A stretch of 64,000 nt of DNA, taken from Qipengyuania gaetbuli. Its GTDB lineage: Bacteria; Pseudomonadota; Alphaproteobacteria; Sphingomonadales; Sphingomonadaceae. The translations under genes and the position numbers were made by a program. Each line of letters opens with the position of its first letter. Position 1 is the first letter of the stretch. A model generated the notes under the pieces. That model was given only the letters and a program-made list of their open reading frames with translations. It did not search any database and was not told where the DNA came from. Location of the stretch: contig NZ_JAIUZO010000002.1 of the NCBI RefSeq assembly GCF_020171365.1, forward strand, positions 1,178,001 through 1,242,000, given 5' to 3'. This document shows positions 34,301 through 44,620 of this stretch, in pieces.

Positions 34301-34981
34301 ATGGAACTGCTGACCAATCTCGTTGCCGCGTCGATCGCTTTCGTCGGCACGCATTTTGCCTTGTCGCATCCGCTGCGCGCACCGTTGGTCGCGAGGCTGG
34401 GCGAGAATGGCTTTCGCGGCCTCTATTCGCTCGTCTCGCTGGCGACCTTCGCCTGGATGGTGCTCGCCTATCGCGATGCCGGGCCCGGAGGCGCGGCCTT
34501 GTGGAACGGGATGGGCGAAGCGACTTGGGGCATCGCCAGCATCCTGATGCTGGTCGCATCGGTCCTGCTTGCCGGATCCTTCGTGAAAAACCCCGCGCTT
34601 CCCGACCCGCGCGCAGCCGCCCACGCCGCCGAAGGGGTGCACGGCGTCTTCCATGTCACGCGTCATCCCATGATGTGGAGCTTTGCGCTGTGGGCGCTGG
34701 TGCACATCATGCTCAGCCCCACCCCGCGCCAGTTGGTGCTCGCCGGCTCGCTCGGCTTCCTCGCGCTCGTCGGGGCGCATATGCAGGACCGCAAGAAGGA
34801 AGTGCTGATGGGAGATGCCTGGGCAGGATGGGAAGCGCAGACCAGCTACTGGCCGCGCGTGTCGGGGTTTGCCAAGGCCGGGGGCGCAGCGTGGGCTGGC
34901 GGGGTCGCCATCTGGCTCGCGGCGACCTATGGGCACATCCACGCGATCGGCATACCTGCAGGCGTCTGGCGCTGGTTCTAG
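34301..34981 (+). CDS. NnrU-family membrane protein
   Basis: This 226-residue protein has about six spans. HFALSHPLRAPLVARLGENGFRGLYSLVSLATFAWMV at the N-terminus and HVTRHPMMWSFALWALVHIMLS in the middle match the NnrU family, related to isoprenylcysteine-methyltransferase-like membrane proteins. NnrU was linked to nitrite/NO metabolism in Rhodobacter, but many members sit in genomes without denitrification, so the role here is open. It is preceded by GGGGGAGAG and stands alone between the FKBP operon and a convergent crotonase gene. Confidence 0.85.
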   Translation: MELLTNLVAASIAFVGTHFALSHPLRAPLVARLGENGFRGLYSLVSLATFAWMVLAYRDAGPGGAALWNGMGEATWGIASILMLVASVLLAGSFVKNPALPDPRAAAHAAEGVHGVFHVTRHPMMWSFALWALVHIMLSPTPRQLVLAGSLGFLALVGAHMQDRKKEVLMGDAWAGWEAQTSYWPRVSGFAKAGGAAWAGGVAIWLAATYGHIHAIGIPAGVWRWF

Positions 34982-34999
34982 GGCCCCAGGCCGCGCGAC

Positions 35000-35797
35000 C
35001 TATTCGCCGGTGAACCTTGGCACGCGCTTTTCGATCAGCGCGTCGACGCCTTCCATGTGGTCGCGCGTGGAATGCATCAGCGCCTGTGCATTGGCTGCCA
35101 TTTCCAGCGCGGCGTCGTAGCTGGTCGAGCGCCCCTGCCGCATGAGGTTTTTGGCTTGCCGCAGGGCGTGCGGCGGCATTGCTGCGACCCTGCCTGCGAG
35201 CGCTGCGGCCTCGTCCATTAGCGCGTCATGGTCCACGACCCGGCTGACAAGGCCCCAGTCGAGCGCAGTGGCCGCGTCGATCACGTCTCCGGTATAGAAC
35301 AGCTCCGCCGCGCGCGCCTCGCCGATGATGCGCGGCAGGATCCATGTGCCACCATCGCCCGGGATGATACCGAGCTTGAGGAAGGTGACACCGAATTTCG
35401 CCTTCTCGCTCGCGATGCGCATGTCGGCAAGGCAGGCAAGGTCGCAGCCCAATCCGATGGCCGGCCCGTTCACCGCCGCGATCAGCGGGACGCGCAGCGA
35501 ATAGAGTGCGCGCAGGATCTTGTGGATGTTGTTCCTGTAGCCGTCGGCGATTTCGGGCGCGGTCCCGCCGAAATTGCCGGTCTTGTCCTTCATCGCCTTG
35601 ATGTCGCCGCCCGCACTGAAGGCGCGGCCCGCACCGGTCAGAATGACGCAGCGCACGTCCATGTCTGCATTGATGGCATCGCAGGCCGCCGCGAAAGCAT
35701 CACCGTCGCCTGCCGCGCCGAGCGGGTTCATGCTGTCCGGTCGGTTGAGCGTCAGCGTGGTGACGTGGTCGGCGCATTTGATCTGAAGCAATGACAT
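35000..35797 (-). CDS. Enoyl-CoA hydratase/isomerase family protein (crotonase)
   Basis: This 265-residue crotonase has the two oxyanion-hole segments AFSAGGDIKAM and NGPAIGLGCDLACLADMRIAS. At the acid/base positions it has PGDGGTWILPRIIGEARAAEL, where classical hydratases keep two glutamates; here the residue after the PG pair is aspartate. It could be an enoyl-CoA hydratase, an isomerase or a related CoA enzyme in fatty acid or aromatic breakdown. It is a single gene, divergent from the UrcA gene. Confidence 0.85.
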   Translation of the reverse strand: MSLLQIKCADHVTTLTLNRPDSMNPLGAAGDGDAFAAACDAINADMDVRCVILTGAGRAFSAGGDIKAMKDKTGNFGGTAPEIADGYRNNIHKILRALYSLRVPLIAAVNGPAIGLGCDLACLADMRIASEKAKFGVTFLKLGIIPGDGGTWILPRIIGEARAAELFYTGDVIDAATALDWGLVSRVVDHDALMDEAAALAGRVAAMPPHALRQAKNLMRQGRSTSYDAALEMAANAQALMHSTRDHMEGVDALIEKRVPRFTGE

Positions 35798-35903
35798 GGA
35801 GGGCGCTTCCTTTCAGCCTGCTCATGCCAGCCGCCGGTTGGTTCGTCACCACAAACCGGCGGGAAGGGCCGATGCCCTTAACGCAAGCGAAGGAGTGACC
35901 GAT

Positions 35904-36254
35904 ATGAGAACCCGCACCATAGCCTTGCCGATCCTTTCCGCGATCGGCCTGCTCGGCATCACTGCACCCGCAACGGCGCAGGAGCCGGACATCGTCGTTA
36001 CGGCTCCCAGCAACCTCCCGCCGGGAACGGATCCCGTGAGCAAGGTGGTCGCCATCGCCGATCTCGACCTTTCGAGCGAGCAGGGTGAGGCCGAGATGAA
36101 GAAACGTGTCGAGGCAGCGATCAAGCAGATTTGCTGGTCGCACCCCAAGCCTGCACGTTGGCAGGTCAAGGATAGCGAAGAATGCGACGCGTTTGCCCGT
36201 GAAGGGGTGCAGCCGCAGATGGATGCAGCCCTGGCACGCGCCAAGGGTTCGTGA
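35904..36254 (+). CDS. UrcA-family exported protein
   Basis: This 116-residue protein has a clear signal peptide (IALPILSAIGLLGITAPATAQ) and a mature region matching the UrcA family: SKVVAIADLDLSSEQGEAEMKKRVEAAIKQICW and a second conserved cysteine in DSEECDAFAREGV. The two cysteines probably form a disulfide. UrcA proteins are common in sphingomonads and caulobacters and have no settled function. AAGGAG lies before the ATG at 35904. A hairpin follows the stop. Confidence 0.85.
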   Translation: MRTRTIALPILSAIGLLGITAPATAQEPDIVVTAPSNLPPGTDPVSKVVAIADLDLSSEQGEAEMKKRVEAAIKQICWSHPKPARWQVKDSEECDAFAREGVQPQMDAALARAKGS

Positions 36255-36258
36255 GGAA

Positions 36259-36279
36259 GCGGGGCAATGTCAGCCCCGC
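36259..36279. terminator. Hairpin between convergent urcA-like and dxs genes
   Basis: GCGGGGC (36259-36265) pairs with GCCCCGC (36273-36279) around a 7-base loop, five bases after one stop and 19 bases before the other. It can serve either strand as a transcription stop, although neither side has a marked T-run. Confidence 0.5.
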
Positions 36280-36297
36280 CCGTAGACACTCACTAGC

Positions 36298-38220
36298 TTA
36301 GGCCCGCGCCTCTTCGACGCCTGCCGAATTGTGGCGCAGGGCCTTGAGCGCGGTGTCGACGATATGCGGCGCGTTGAGGCCCGCCTCGTCATACTGCTTC
36401 ACCGGATCGTCCTGGTCCTGGAAGATGTCGGGCAGGCGCATGGTGCGCACCTTCAGCCCCGCATCGGTCAGGCCGGCGTCGCTGGCAAACGTGAGGACAT
36501 GCGCGCCGAGGCCGCCGACGGCCCCTTCCTCGATCGTCACGACGACCTCGTGGGTACGCATCAGCTTCTCGATCAGCTCGGTATCGAGCGGCTTGGCAAA
36601 GCGCATGTCGGCAACGGTGGTCGACAGGCCCTTGGCCTCCAGCTGGTCGGCAGCCTTCTTCGCCTCTTCGAGACGCGCGCCGAGCGAGAGGATGGCGACC
36701 TTGGTGCCTTCACGCACCACGCGGCCCTTGCCGATTTCCAGCTTTTGCAGCTGCTCGGGAATTTCGACGCCGGTGCCTGACCCACGCGGATAGCGGAAGG
36801 CGATCGGACCGTCGTCATATTCGGCGGCTGTATAGGTCATGTGCGCCAGCTCCGCCTCGTCGGCGGCGGCCATCACCACCATGTTCGGCAAAGTGGCGAG
36901 ATAGGCGATGTCGAAGGCGCCAGCGTGCGTGCAGCCGTCCGCACCCACCAGCCCTGCGCGGTCGATGGCGAAGCGCACGGGCAGGTTCTGGATCGCCACG
37001 TCGTGCACGACCTGGTCGTAGGCGCGCTGGAGGAAGGTCGAATAGATCGCCGCGAAGGGGCGCATGCCCTGTGCCGCGAGGCCCGCAGCGAAAGTGACGC
37101 CGTGCTGTTCAGCAATGCCGACGTCGAACGCCTTGTCCGGATGCGCCTTGGCGAACTTGTCGACGCCCGTACCGCTCGGCATGGCGGCAGTGATGGCGCA
37201 GATGCGCGGGTCGGTATCGGCAAGCTTGGCCAGCGTTTCGCCGAAGACGTTCTGATAGGCGGGCGGTCCGCCCGACGACTTCTTCTGCTCGCCCGTGACA
37301 ACGTCGAACTTGGCGACACCGTGATACTTGTCGGCGCTGTTTTCGGCCGGGGCGTAGCCCTTGCCCTTCTGCGTGACGACGTGGATCAGGACCGGGCCCT
37401 GCTCGCTGTCGCGCACGTTCTCCAGCACCGGGATGAGGTGGTCGAGATTGTGCCCGTCGATCGGGCCGACGTAGTAGAAGCCGAGCTCTTCGAACAGCGT
37501 GCCTCCAGTGACCATGCCGCGGGCGTATTCTTCCGCCTTTTCCAGTCCGTCATGGACCTTGCGGCTGAGCTTTTTCGAAAGGCGCGAGGCAAGGCTCCGC
37601 AGGCCGAGATACTCGCTGCTCGACACGGTGCGGGCGAGATAGGCCGACAAGCCGCCAACGGGCGGGGCGATCGACATGTCGTTATCGTTGAGGATCACGA
37701 TCAGGCGGTTTCCGGCCGCCTCGGCATTGTTCATCGCCTCGTAGGCCATGCCCGCACTCATCGCGCCGTCGCCGATGACCGCGATGCCGCGACCCGGCTT
37801 GCCCAGCATCTTGTTGGCCATGGCAAAGCCAAGCGCCGCGCTGATCGAGGTCGAGGAATGCGCCGCGCCGAAGGGATCGTATTCGCTTTCGGCGCGCTTG
37901 GTGAAGCCGGACAGGCCGCCGCCCTGGCGCAACGTGCGGATACGGTCGCGCCGGCCAGTGAGGATCTTGTGCGGGTAGCACTGGTGCCCCACGTCCCACA
38001 CCAGCTTGTCTTCCGGAGTGTTGAAAACGTAATGGATTGCGGTGGTCAGCTCGACCACGCCAAGGCCCGAACCGAGGTGCCCGCCGGTGGTCCCAACGGC
38101 ATCGATCATTTCGGCACGCAATTCGTCCGAAAGCTGGCGGAGCTGCGATTTGTCGAGTTTGCGGAGGTCGGCCGGATAATCGACCGTATCCAGCAGCGGC
38201 GTGTGAGGGCGCGTCGTCAT
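36298..38220 (-). CDS. dxs: 1-deoxy-D-xylulose-5-phosphate synthase
   Basis: Dxs condenses pyruvate and glyceraldehyde-3-phosphate using thiamine diphosphate, the first step of the MEP isoprenoid pathway and also a source for thiamine and pyridoxal. At 640 residues it has normal length. The ThDP-binding region is [19 protein letters not shown], the substrate site includes [20 protein letters not shown], and the transketolase-like pyrimidine domain has [15 protein letters not shown] with the conserved glutamate. It is essential in carotenoid- and hopanoid-making sphingomonads. It lies on the same strand as the zur gene, 71 bases away. Confidence 0.97.
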   Translation of the reverse strand: MTTRPHTPLLDTVDYPADLRKLDKSQLRQLSDELRAEMIDAVGTTGGHLGSGLGVVELTTAIHYVFNTPEDKLVWDVGHQCYPHKILTGRRDRIRTLRQGGGLSGFTKRAESEYDPFGAAHSSTSISAALGFAMANKMLGKPGRGIAVIGDGAMSAGMAYEAMNNAEAAGNRLIVILNDNDMSIAPPVGGLSAYLARTVSSSEYLGLRSLASRLSKKLSRKVHDGLEKAEEYARGMVTGGTLFEELGFYYVGPIDGHNLDHLIPVLENVRDSEQGPVLIHVVTQKGKGYAPAENSADKYHGVAKFDVVTGEQKKSSGGPPAYQNVFGETLAKLADTDPRICAITAAMPSGTGVDKFAKAHPDKAFDVGIAEQHGVTFAAGLAAQGMRPFAAIYSTFLQRAYDQVVHDVAIQNLPVRFAIDRAGLVGADGCTHAGAFDIAYLATLPNMVVMAAADEAELAHMTYTAAEYDDGPIAFRYPRGSGTGVEIPEQLQKLEIGKGRVVREGTKVAILSLGARLEEAKKAADQLEAKGLSTTVADMRFAKPLDTELIEKLMRTHEVVVTIEEGAVGGLGAHVLTFASDAGLTDAGLKVRTMRLPDIFQDQDDPVKQYDEAGLNAPHIVDTALKALRHNSAGVEEARA

Positions 38221-38291
38221 GAAAGCGGCCTTACACGCGGCAATCGAAACTGTCGATGAACGCTTTATCGCTCATATCGCACGGCTCGTCG

Positions 38292-38759
38292 TCACGCGGC
38301 ACATTCGTCGCACAGGCCGCGCAGTTCCACCACGGGCCGCACGTCGGTAAAGCCTGCATCCTTGCCAGCTTCGCGCAGGGCGCCGGTGACGCGATCGTCA
38401 TCGATATGCATGGCCTTCCCGCAATCGTCGCAGATGAGGAAAATGCAGTCGTGCCGGCATCCCGGGTGCGTGTTGACGAGATAGGCGTTTGCGCTCTCGA
38501 TCCGGTTGGCAAGGTTGGTCCGCACGAACAGGTCGAGAATCCGGTAGACGCTGTTGGGCGCAACCCGCTTACCGCGCGCCGCCGACAGATTGTCCGCAAT
38601 GTCGTAGGCGCTGGCGGGCTTTTCGTGCCGCGCGAGTTCCTCGAACACCGATTGGCGCATGCCCGTCCACTGCTCGCCGGCATCGGTCAGCGTGTGACGG
38701 GCGGCGTCGATCAGGGCGTCGCCGGAATGTTCCTTGTGGGCGTGTACGTGCTTGGCCAT
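38292..38759 (-). CDS. zur: Fur-family zinc uptake regulator
   Basis: This 155-residue metalloregulator opens with a histidine-rich tail (MAKHVHAHKEHSG), has a winged helix (RQSVFEELARHEKPASAYDIADNLSA and PNSVYRILDLFV), and a metal-binding domain with CRHDCIFLICDDCGKAMHIDD and LRGLCDECAA. The LICDDCG and GLCDEC pairs align with the FICDRCG and GLCAAC of Zur proteins rather than with Fur or PerR. It would repress zinc importers when zinc is plentiful. No zinc transporter genes are adjacent, and I see no convincing Zur box nearby. Confidence 0.85.
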   Translation of the reverse strand: MAKHVHAHKEHSGDALIDAARHTLTDAGEQWTGMRQSVFEELARHEKPASAYDIADNLSAARGKRVAPNSVYRILDLFVRTNLANRIESANAYLVNTHPGCRHDCIFLICDDCGKAMHIDDDRVTGALREAGKDAGFTDVRPVVELRGLCDECAA

Positions 38760-38795
38760 GCGGGAGAGGTAAGCGCCCCTCCTGCCCTGCGCAAG

Positions 38796-39476
38796 CTAGT
38801 TGCGGCGGAACTCGGCCCGGTACTGAGAGGGGTAGAGCCGCTTGAGCGCGGCAACCTTCGGCGCGTCCCAGCGCAGGATATAGGGATGGCGCGGATTCTT
38901 CGCTGCGAAATCCTGATGATAGGTCTCGGCCGGATAGAATGCCTGCGAGCGCACGATGTCGGTGACGATCGGGCGCGACCATTTGCCGCTCGCCTTCATC
39001 TGGGCGAGATAAGCCTTGGCGACGGCCAGCTGTTCGGCGGACATCGGAACCAGTTCGGCATTGTAATGCGCGCCGCGATCAGGGCCCTGCCGGTCCTTAA
39101 GAGTCGGATCGGCAATTACCGAGAAGAAGATGCGCAGCAGTTCGTCATAGCGAATGACCGATGGATCGTAGGTGACCTTCACCGATTCGACATGGTCGGT
39201 GACGCCCGACGAAACCAGCTTGTAATCGGCCTGCCGCGCGGTTCCGCCGTGGTATCCGGAAACGGCGCTGGTGACGCCCTTGGTGTGGCTAAAGACAGCT
39301 TCGACACCCCAGAAACAGCCGCCTGCGAAAATGGCGGTCTTGAGGCCCTTGCCCTCTTTCGCGAATCGCTTGGCGGCGGGGGCCTCGACCACGCTTTCGG
39401 CAGCGAGGGCGGGCTCCTGGCAGGCCGAAACCGCGAGAAGCGCGATTGCAGCGAGGCCGGAAGCGAAGCTGCGCAT
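38796..39476 (-). CDS. msrA: Peptide-methionine (S)-S-oxide reductase, exported lipoprotein
   Basis: MsrA reduces methionine-S-sulfoxide. The 226-residue protein has a lipoprotein signal with lipobox AVSAC (C19) and the catalytic C54 in AGGCFWG. The canonical VSGYHGG, SDHVESVKVTYDP-like (here TDHVESVKVTYDP) and AETYHQDF follow. Together with the exported msrB at 22598 it suggests an envelope methionine-repair route. Its start ATG overlaps the stop of a 39-codon ORF just upstream (TGATG), suggesting coupled translation. Confidence 0.93.
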   Translation of the reverse strand: MRSFASGLAAIALLAVSACQEPALAAESVVEAPAAKRFAKEGKGLKTAIFAGGCFWGVEAVFSHTKGVTSAVSGYHGGTARQADYKLVSSGVTDHVESVKVTYDPSVIRYDELLRIFFSVIADPTLKDRQGPDRGAHYNAELVPMSAEQLAVAKAYLAQMKASGKWSRPIVTDIVRSQAFYPAETYHQDFAAKNPRHPYILRWDAPKVAALKRLYPSQYRAEFRRN

Positions 39477-39595
39477 CAGAGCAGGGCGGGGATCGCCGCG
39501 ATCAGCGCGTGGCCATTGGAGGCGGCAACGAGGGCGGCGCCGGCAAGAAAGCCGATGCCGAAGTTGCGATAGAGGTCGGAGCTGAAGAGGTTCAT
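39476..39595 (-). CDS. Small membrane peptide upstream of msrA (39 aa)
   Basis: The ORF starts at ATG 39595 and reads [25 protein letters not shown] followed by a polar SNGH and a second hydrophobic end ([10 protein letters not shown]). Its TGA overlaps the msrA ATG. One or two short membrane segments are predicted by eye. The ribosome site is weak (AAAGACC). The overlap with msrA and the sensible membrane-peptide composition support a real gene, but there is no family evidence. Confidence 0.5.
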   Translation of the reverse strand: MNLFSSDLYRNFGIGFLAGAALVAASNGHALIAAIPALL

Positions 39596-39695
39596 GGCAG
39601 GTCTTTCGGTACGCTTGCCCATCTGGTTACAGGCGTTCCGATTGCAACAGGGTTAATGCGATGGTTGTAATTCGTTCAGGCGATCAGCCGGGTCC

Positions 39696-41282
39696 TCAGT
39701 GCCTGAAATGGCGCATCCCGGTGAAGACCATCGCGAGCCCCCGCTCGTCGGCGGCAGCGATAACTTCCTCGTCGCGGATCGAACCGCCGGGCTGGATAAT
39801 CGCGGTTGCGCCTGCCTCGGCTGCTGCGAGCAAGCCGTCTGCGAAGGGGAAAAATGCGTCGGAGGCGACGGCGCTGCCGACAGTGCGGCTCTGGTCCCAG
39901 CCATACTTCTCGGCCGCTTCGGCAGCCTTCATCGCTGCAATGCGCGAGCTGTCGCGGCGGTTCATCTGCCCCGCGCCGATGCCTGCGGTCGCACCGTCCT
40001 TGGCATAGACGATGGCGTTCGACTTGACGTGGCGCGCCACGGTCCAGGCGAACAGGCAGTCCTTCAGTTCCTGGTCCGTCGGAGCGCGCTGGGTCACGAC
40101 CTTGAGATCGGCCTCGGTGATGGCACCATTGTCGCGCGTCTGGACCAGCAGGCCGCCGGTGATCGGCTTGACCAGCAGGCCGCCGCGGCGCGGATCGGGC
40201 AGGTCGCCGGTGACGAGCAGGCGCAGGTTTTTCTTTCTGGCGAAAGCGGCCTTGGCTTCCTCACTCACTGAAGGAGCGATGACGACCTCGGTGAATATCT
40301 CGCAGATCGCTTCCGCAGTCGGACCGTCCAATTCGGTGTTCACCGCGACGATGCCGCCGAAAGCCGACACGCTGTCGCAGGCAAGCGCTTCGTTCCATGC
40401 CTCGAGCAGGCTCGAGGCCTGCGCCACGCCGCAGGGGTTGGCGTGCTTGACGATCACCACCGCGGGCTCGCCGCCTGCAAATTCGGCGCACAGTTCAAGC
40501 GCCGCATCGGCATCGTTGTAATTGTTGTAGCTGAGTTCCTTGCCCTGCAGCTGTTCGGCCTGCGCGATGCCGCGCCCGTGCGGACCTGCCGGCGTGTAGA
40601 GCGCCGCCTTCTGGTGCGGGTTCTCGCCATACCGCAGTTCGACAGGAGCCTTGCCGTTGACGGCGAGGAAGTCGGGGAACAGCTGCTGCTGGTCGGCAAA
40701 GGCGAACCACTGGCTGATCATGCTGTCGTAGGCGGCCGTGGCGGCAAAGGCCTTGGCCGCGCACTTGCGGCGGAATTCCAGCGTGGTGGCACCGGTCGCT
40801 TCCAGTTCGGCGACGAGCGTGCCGTAATCGGCAGGATCGGTCACGATAGTGACGAACTGGTGGTTCTTGGCCGCCGAACGGACCATCGAAGGGCCGCCGA
40901 TATCGATGTTCTCGATGATCTCGTCGCGCTCTGCACCGCGCATCACGGTCGCCTCGAACGGGTAGAGATTGACCACCACGAGATCGATTGCGCCGATGCC
41001 GTGTTCGTCCATGGCGGCGGCGTGTTCGGGATTGTCGCGCACGGCCAGAAGGCCGCCGTGGACCATCGGGTGCAGCGTCTTCACCCGACCATCCATCATC
41101 TCGGGGAAGCCGGTGAGGTCGGAGACGTCACGCACCTCGAGACCCGCTTCGCGCAGAGCCTTGGCAGTGCCGCCGGTCGACACCAGTTCCACGCCGCGCG
41201 CGGCCAGCGCCTTGCCCAGATCCACCAATCCGCTCTTGTCGGACACCGACAGCAGTGCCCGCTTGATCGCCACTTCGCTCAC
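39696..41282 (-). CDS. purH: Bifunctional AICAR transformylase/IMP cyclohydrolase
   Basis: PurH performs the last two steps of IMP synthesis: formyl transfer from 10-formyl-THF to AICAR, then ring closure. The 528-residue protein has an N-terminal MGS-like cyclohydrolase domain ([41 protein letters not shown] and [19 protein letters not shown]) and a C-terminal transformylase with [22 protein letters not shown] and [15 protein letters not shown]. It is the third of a row of leftward genes with the heparinase-like gene and rpe, seven bases after the former. Confidence 0.98.
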   Translation of the reverse strand: MSEVAIKRALLSVSDKSGLVDLGKALAARGVELVSTGGTAKALREAGLEVRDVSDLTGFPEMMDGRVKTLHPMVHGGLLAVRDNPEHAAAMDEHGIGAIDLVVVNLYPFEATVMRGAERDEIIENIDIGGPSMVRSAAKNHQFVTIVTDPADYGTLVAELEATGATTLEFRRKCAAKAFAATAAYDSMISQWFAFADQQQLFPDFLAVNGKAPVELRYGENPHQKAALYTPAGPHGRGIAQAEQLQGKELSYNNYNDADAALELCAEFAGGEPAVVIVKHANPCGVAQASSLLEAWNEALACDSVSAFGGIVAVNTELDGPTAEAICEIFTEVVIAPSVSEEAKAAFARKKNLRLLVTGDLPDPRRGGLLVKPITGGLLVQTRDNGAITEADLKVVTQRAPTDQELKDCLFAWTVARHVKSNAIVYAKDGATAGIGAGQMNRRDSSRIAAMKAAEAAEKYGWDQSRTVGSAVASDAFFPFADGLLAAAEAGATAIIQPGGSIRDEEVIAAADERGLAMVFTGMRHFRH

Positions 41283-41289
41283 GTGAAAA

Positions 41290-43152
41290 TTACCCCATTC
41301 GTTTGAGCAGCCAGGGGAAACGTCCCCCGCTGCGGGCAGTCAGTCCTTCGACCACGATTTGCTGCGTCCCGTGCGGCCGACCCTGGCCATCGACCCAGAG
41401 CGAATCCTCGACGCTGCATGCGGCCTCGCCGGTATCCCCTCCGAGGCGGAATTGCCAGTAGCTTGCGTCGGGCATGGCGAGGTGGACGCCGCGCCCGTCC
41501 TCGGTCACGCGCGCCTCGATGCCGCGCCCCAGGTGGAAGCGCATGGCGAAGCCGATCTTGCCGCGTTTGCCCTTGCGACCCGAAGGTTCGAGCACGTCTT
41601 CGCCGCGCAGCTCGGCGCCTTCGTCGGACAGCATGAGGATGCGGCGATGGATGAGGCCGAAGCGCGCGGCATAGCCGTTGTGCGCCGCTTCCAGCCGCGT
41701 GGCACCCTTCGCCCCCTGCGCAACCGTATCGCGGGTGCAGTCGACCTCTTCCACGCCCTTGCCGATCTGGCCGTGGAGCAGGATGGCGGTCGAATTGGCA
41801 TCGTCGAGCACCAGCGTCGAATGGGCCGAAGTGCCACGCAGGCCCTGTTCGATCCGCGACGGGACCAGCGCGCCGGCCAGTTCCGCCCCGCCGCAGTTGA
41901 CGATGATGCGCTGGGTGCCGTGCGAATATTCGAAAGCCAGCGTGGAGGCACAGGCGTGCCGCGCATGCTTGGGCTTTGGTGGAGGTGCAGCGTCAAAAAC
42001 CAGCAGCGCATCGCGAGCGCGGATACGCTGGTAGCCCCACTGCTTGGCCTCCACCATCGGGCGGGCGCGAACGCCGCTGGCAGTTACGATCGCGTCGAGC
42101 GCATCCTCGCTCATCGCCGCAGAGCCCTGCCAGCTGCCAAGGCCCCGGTCGCCCATGCGCAGCGACAGCAGGGCAGGCACCAGCAGGCCGAGCATGGTGT
42201 CGAGCGCGGCAGGATGGGCACGTCCTGCCGCCGCATAGCAGGCGCGCACTTCGACCAGCAGCGCCACGGCCTCTGCCTGCGCACTGGGCGAGCGCGACAG
42301 GACGCCGCCATCCTCGCCGACCATTTCGCCGAGCGTCTTGAGCAGGCCTGCCTCGCCATAGAGCCGCCGTGCCCAGCCGTCGGGCATCAGCAGTCCGGCC
42401 GCGACAATACCGGACCAGCCGGCGGCCTGCGCCAGCCGGTCGTCGACGCCAGTGACATTCCGGTCGAGCCAGCGCGCGGTGGTTTCGAGCGCGTCGAGAT
42501 ATCTGGGTTTCAGCCGCTCGCCATCGCCGGTCAGCAGGATCGGTGCGTGGACGATCCAGTTGAGGAGGCGCAGGCCAGCCAGTTCAACGGTCCAGGCCGG
42601 CCCCTTGCCGACCTGCGGATTGGCCTGCAGCCACGAGGCGAACAGGTCGCCTGCCGTGCCGACGCATTGTGCGCGCGGTGCGCTGGCCGCCAGGTCGCGC
42701 ATCCAGGTGAAGCCGTGCACGGCGCGAACGAAGGGCGGTGCGAGTTTCGACGGCGACCCGAAATCGAGCTTGCCGAGCGGCAGCTTCATCCCGCCTGCCA
42801 TGAAGTGCCCGGCCCTCAGCGCGACACCGGCAGAACGGTTGCCTGCCAGCGGGCTTTCCACCGTGCCCAGCAGGCGCGGCTTTGCCGGCTTGCGCAGCGG
42901 CGAGGAGAGGACCTGCCCCGGAATGCCGATGCGATAGGCCCAGCGCATGGCGGTATGGAGCGGTCCCGTACGCGGAGGCTGGAAATCGGCGAGCACCAGG
43001 GCGCGCGCCGGCTCGATCTCGGCTTCCGGTTCGGCGACAGGGGGAGAGGTCACCAGCGGCTCTTCGGCAGAACCGAGGGGCAGCGCGACCTGGTCGTCGT
43101 CCGGCGCATCTTCGCGAACGGCGCTGAGCAGGTCGGCGTGGCCCTCCATCAT
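41290..43152 (-). CDS. Heparinase II/III family protein
   Basis: This 620-residue protein has an alpha/alpha-barrel N-terminal region ([50 protein letters not shown]) and the heparinase II/III beta-sandwich C-terminus ([55 protein letters not shown]). The family lyases cleave uronic-acid polysaccharides, but sphingomonad members beside purH lack a signal peptide and their substrate is not known. The start overlaps the rpe stop (ATGATGG), giving two adjacent ATGs. The first 60 residues are low-complexity, acidic and proline-rich. Confidence 0.85.
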   Translation of the reverse strand: MMEGHADLLSAVREDAPDDDQVALPLGSAEEPLVTSPPVAEPEAEIEPARALVLADFQPPRTGPLHTAMRWAYRIGIPGQVLSSPLRKPAKPRLLGTVESPLAGNRSAGVALRAGHFMAGGMKLPLGKLDFGSPSKLAPPFVRAVHGFTWMRDLAASAPRAQCVGTAGDLFASWLQANPQVGKGPAWTVELAGLRLLNWIVHAPILLTGDGERLKPRYLDALETTARWLDRNVTGVDDRLAQAAGWSGIVAAGLLMPDGWARRLYGEAGLLKTLGEMVGEDGGVLSRSPSAQAEAVALLVEVRACYAAAGRAHPAALDTMLGLLVPALLSLRMGDRGLGSWQGSAAMSEDALDAIVTASGVRARPMVEAKQWGYQRIRARDALLVFDAAPPPKPKHARHACASTLAFEYSHGTQRIIVNCGGAELAGALVPSRIEQGLRGTSAHSTLVLDDANSTAILLHGQIGKGVEEVDCTRDTVAQGAKGATRLEAAHNGYAARFGLIHRRILMLSDEGAELRGEDVLEPSGRKGKRGKIGFAMRFHLGRGIEARVTEDGRGVHLAMPDASYWQFRLGGDTGEAACSVEDSLWVDGQGRPHGTQQIVVEGLTARSGGRFPWLLKRMG

Positions 43153-43811
43153 CCCAATCCCTTCAAGGCGGCGATATTCGACGCGTATTTGTCCGGCCCA
43201 CCGCGGAAGGTCGCAGACCCTGCAACCAGCACGTCGGCACCGGCGTCGACGCAGAGCGGTGCGGTGACAGGATCGACGCCGCCGTCGACTTCCAGCCGGA
43301 TGTCCTTGCCCAGCGCATCGATGCGCTTCCTGATGGCCTCGATCTTGCGCAGCTGCGAATGGATGAAGCTCTGCCCGCCGAAACCCGGATTGACGCTCAT
43401 CACGAGGACGAGGTCGACGTCCTCGAGCAGGTAGTCGAGCGCCTCGACCGCAGTACCGGGGTTGAGCACCACGCCCGCCTTCTTGCCGAGGCCGCGAATG
43501 GCCTGCAGCGTGCGGTGGATGTGCGGACCGGCTTCGGGATGCACGGTGATGATATCGGCCCCCGCTTCGGCGAAGGCTTCGAGATAAGGGTCGATCGGCG
43601 CGATCATGAGGTGCACGTCGAACGGCTTGTCCGAATGCGGGCGCAGCGCCTTCACGACAGCGGGGCCGATGGTGATGTTGGGCACGTAATGCCCGTCCAT
43701 CACGTCGATATGGATCCAGTCCGCCCCCGCAGCATCGACGGCGCGCACTTCTTCGCCGAGCCGGGCGAAGTCGGCCGAAAGGATGGAAGGAGAAATCAGC
43801 GGGGCTGCCAT
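43149..43811 (-). CDS. rpe: Ribulose-phosphate 3-epimerase
   Basis: Rpe interconverts ribulose-5-phosphate and xylulose-5-phosphate in the pentose phosphate pathway. The 220-residue TIM barrel has [33 protein letters not shown] (catalytic aspartate and metal histidines), [18 protein letters not shown] and [37 protein letters not shown] was chosen as the start; the frame is open 31 codons further, without homology. No clear ribosome site is seen. Confidence 0.97.
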   Translation of the reverse strand: MAAPLISPSILSADFARLGEEVRAVDAAGADWIHIDVMDGHYVPNITIGPAVVKALRPHSDKPFDVHLMIAPIDPYLEAFAEAGADIITVHPEAGPHIHRTLQAIRGLGKKAGVVLNPGTAVEALDYLLEDVDLVLVMSVNPGFGGQSFIHSQLRKIEAIRKRIDALGKDIRLEVDGGVDPVTAPLCVDAGADVLVAGSATFRGGPDKYASNIAALKGLG

Positions 43812-44122
43812 GTTCGCTTGTCCGGTCTGTCGCGAGTTGAGCCTGTCTTTTCGCCTACGCGCGCGGGGGGCGCCGCCACAAGGCGCGCACCCCGCCTTTT
43901 CCACGGCAGAGGGGCTTGGAAGCTGCTGCCGGGCGGATTAGGCAGGGGCCATGGCCGACCGGATCGTCACCCTTGAAAATGGACGGCTAACAATTGGCTG
44001 AACGTGCGGCAGTGTCGCAATTCAGGCGAAATTCAGCGCAATTTGCTAGAAGCGTCGCGAAAGATTGTGGCGAGATGCCTTTGCCTCTCGCCTAGGTTAC
44101 GAAGCAATATACGGGGCCAAAC
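43812..44122. other. Intergenic region between rpe and the DUF2141 gene
   Basis: This 311-base divergent gap must hold the promoters of both neighbours. It contains a partly symmetrical AT-richer stretch (around 44014-44049, with AATTCAGGCG then AAATTCAGCGC, and GCAATT mirrored by AATTTGC). The only open frame is a 16-codon one at 43951-44001, which I do not accept as a gene. No RNA gene or clear promoter was recognised. Confidence 0.5.
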
Positions 44123-44620
44123 ATGACCGTCCGATCCATTGCCATTGCCGGCAGTGCCATCGCGCTGGGCGCGCTTGCGCTCTCCGCGCCTGCGCTTGCC
44201 CAGACCCGCTACGGGCAGGAAATCCCGCACGACCCGGCACGCTGCCAGGCCGGCAAGCCGGGGGTGTGGGTGTCGATCACCGGCATCAAGGAAAGCCGTG
44301 GCACGCTGCGCATCCAGTCCTACCGCGCGACCGAACGCGACTGGCTGGAAAAGGGCCGCTGGCTCACCCGCATGGAAGCGCCGGCGACGGCTGGCACGAT
44401 GCGCTTCTGCATGCCGATTGCGGAGCCGGGCAGCTATGGCATCGCCGTGCGCCACGATCTCAACGGCAATGGCAAGACCGACATCTTCGGTGATGGTGGA
44501 GCGATGTCGAACAACCCCAGCATCAACCTCTTCAACCTCGGCAAGCCGAACTACAAGAAGGTGGCCTTCAACGTCGGCAATACGGTCGAATCGATTTCGA
44601 TCCGGATGCGTTACCGCTGA
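44123..44620 (+). CDS. DUF2141 exported protein
   Basis: This 165-residue protein has a signal peptide (IAIAGSAIALGALALSAPALAQ) and a DUF2141 domain: GVWVSITGIKESRGTLRIQSYRA, RFCMPIAEPGSYGIAVRHDLNGNGKTDIFGDGGAMSNNP. DLNGNGKTDIF resembles a calcium-binding loop. The family is common in Bacteroidetes and Alphaproteobacteria and has no assigned activity. It is convergent with, and overlaps by ten bases, the nucleotidyltransferase-like gene. Confidence 0.88.
   Translation: MTVRSIAIAGSAIALGALALSAPALAQTRYGQEIPHDPARCQAGKPGVWVSITGIKESRGTLRIQSYRATERDWLEKGRWLTRMEAPATAGTMRFCMPIAEPGSYGIAVRHDLNGNGKTDIFGDGGAMSNNPSINLFNLGKPNYKKVAFNVGNTVESISIRMRYR

Noticed and set aside
38231-38275. 14-codon frame ([14 protein letters not shown]) between zur and dxs
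   Set aside because: Too short, no ribosome site and no conserved context; mentioned only because it ends just before dxs.
41359-43434. 691-codon open frame on the plus strand
   Set aside because: It spans the heparinase-like gene and part of rpe in antisense; both minus-strand genes have clear families.
43951-44001. 16-codon frame between rpe and the DUF2141 gene
   Set aside because: No ribosome site, no amino-acid run suggesting a leader, and no coupling to the next gene 121 bases away.
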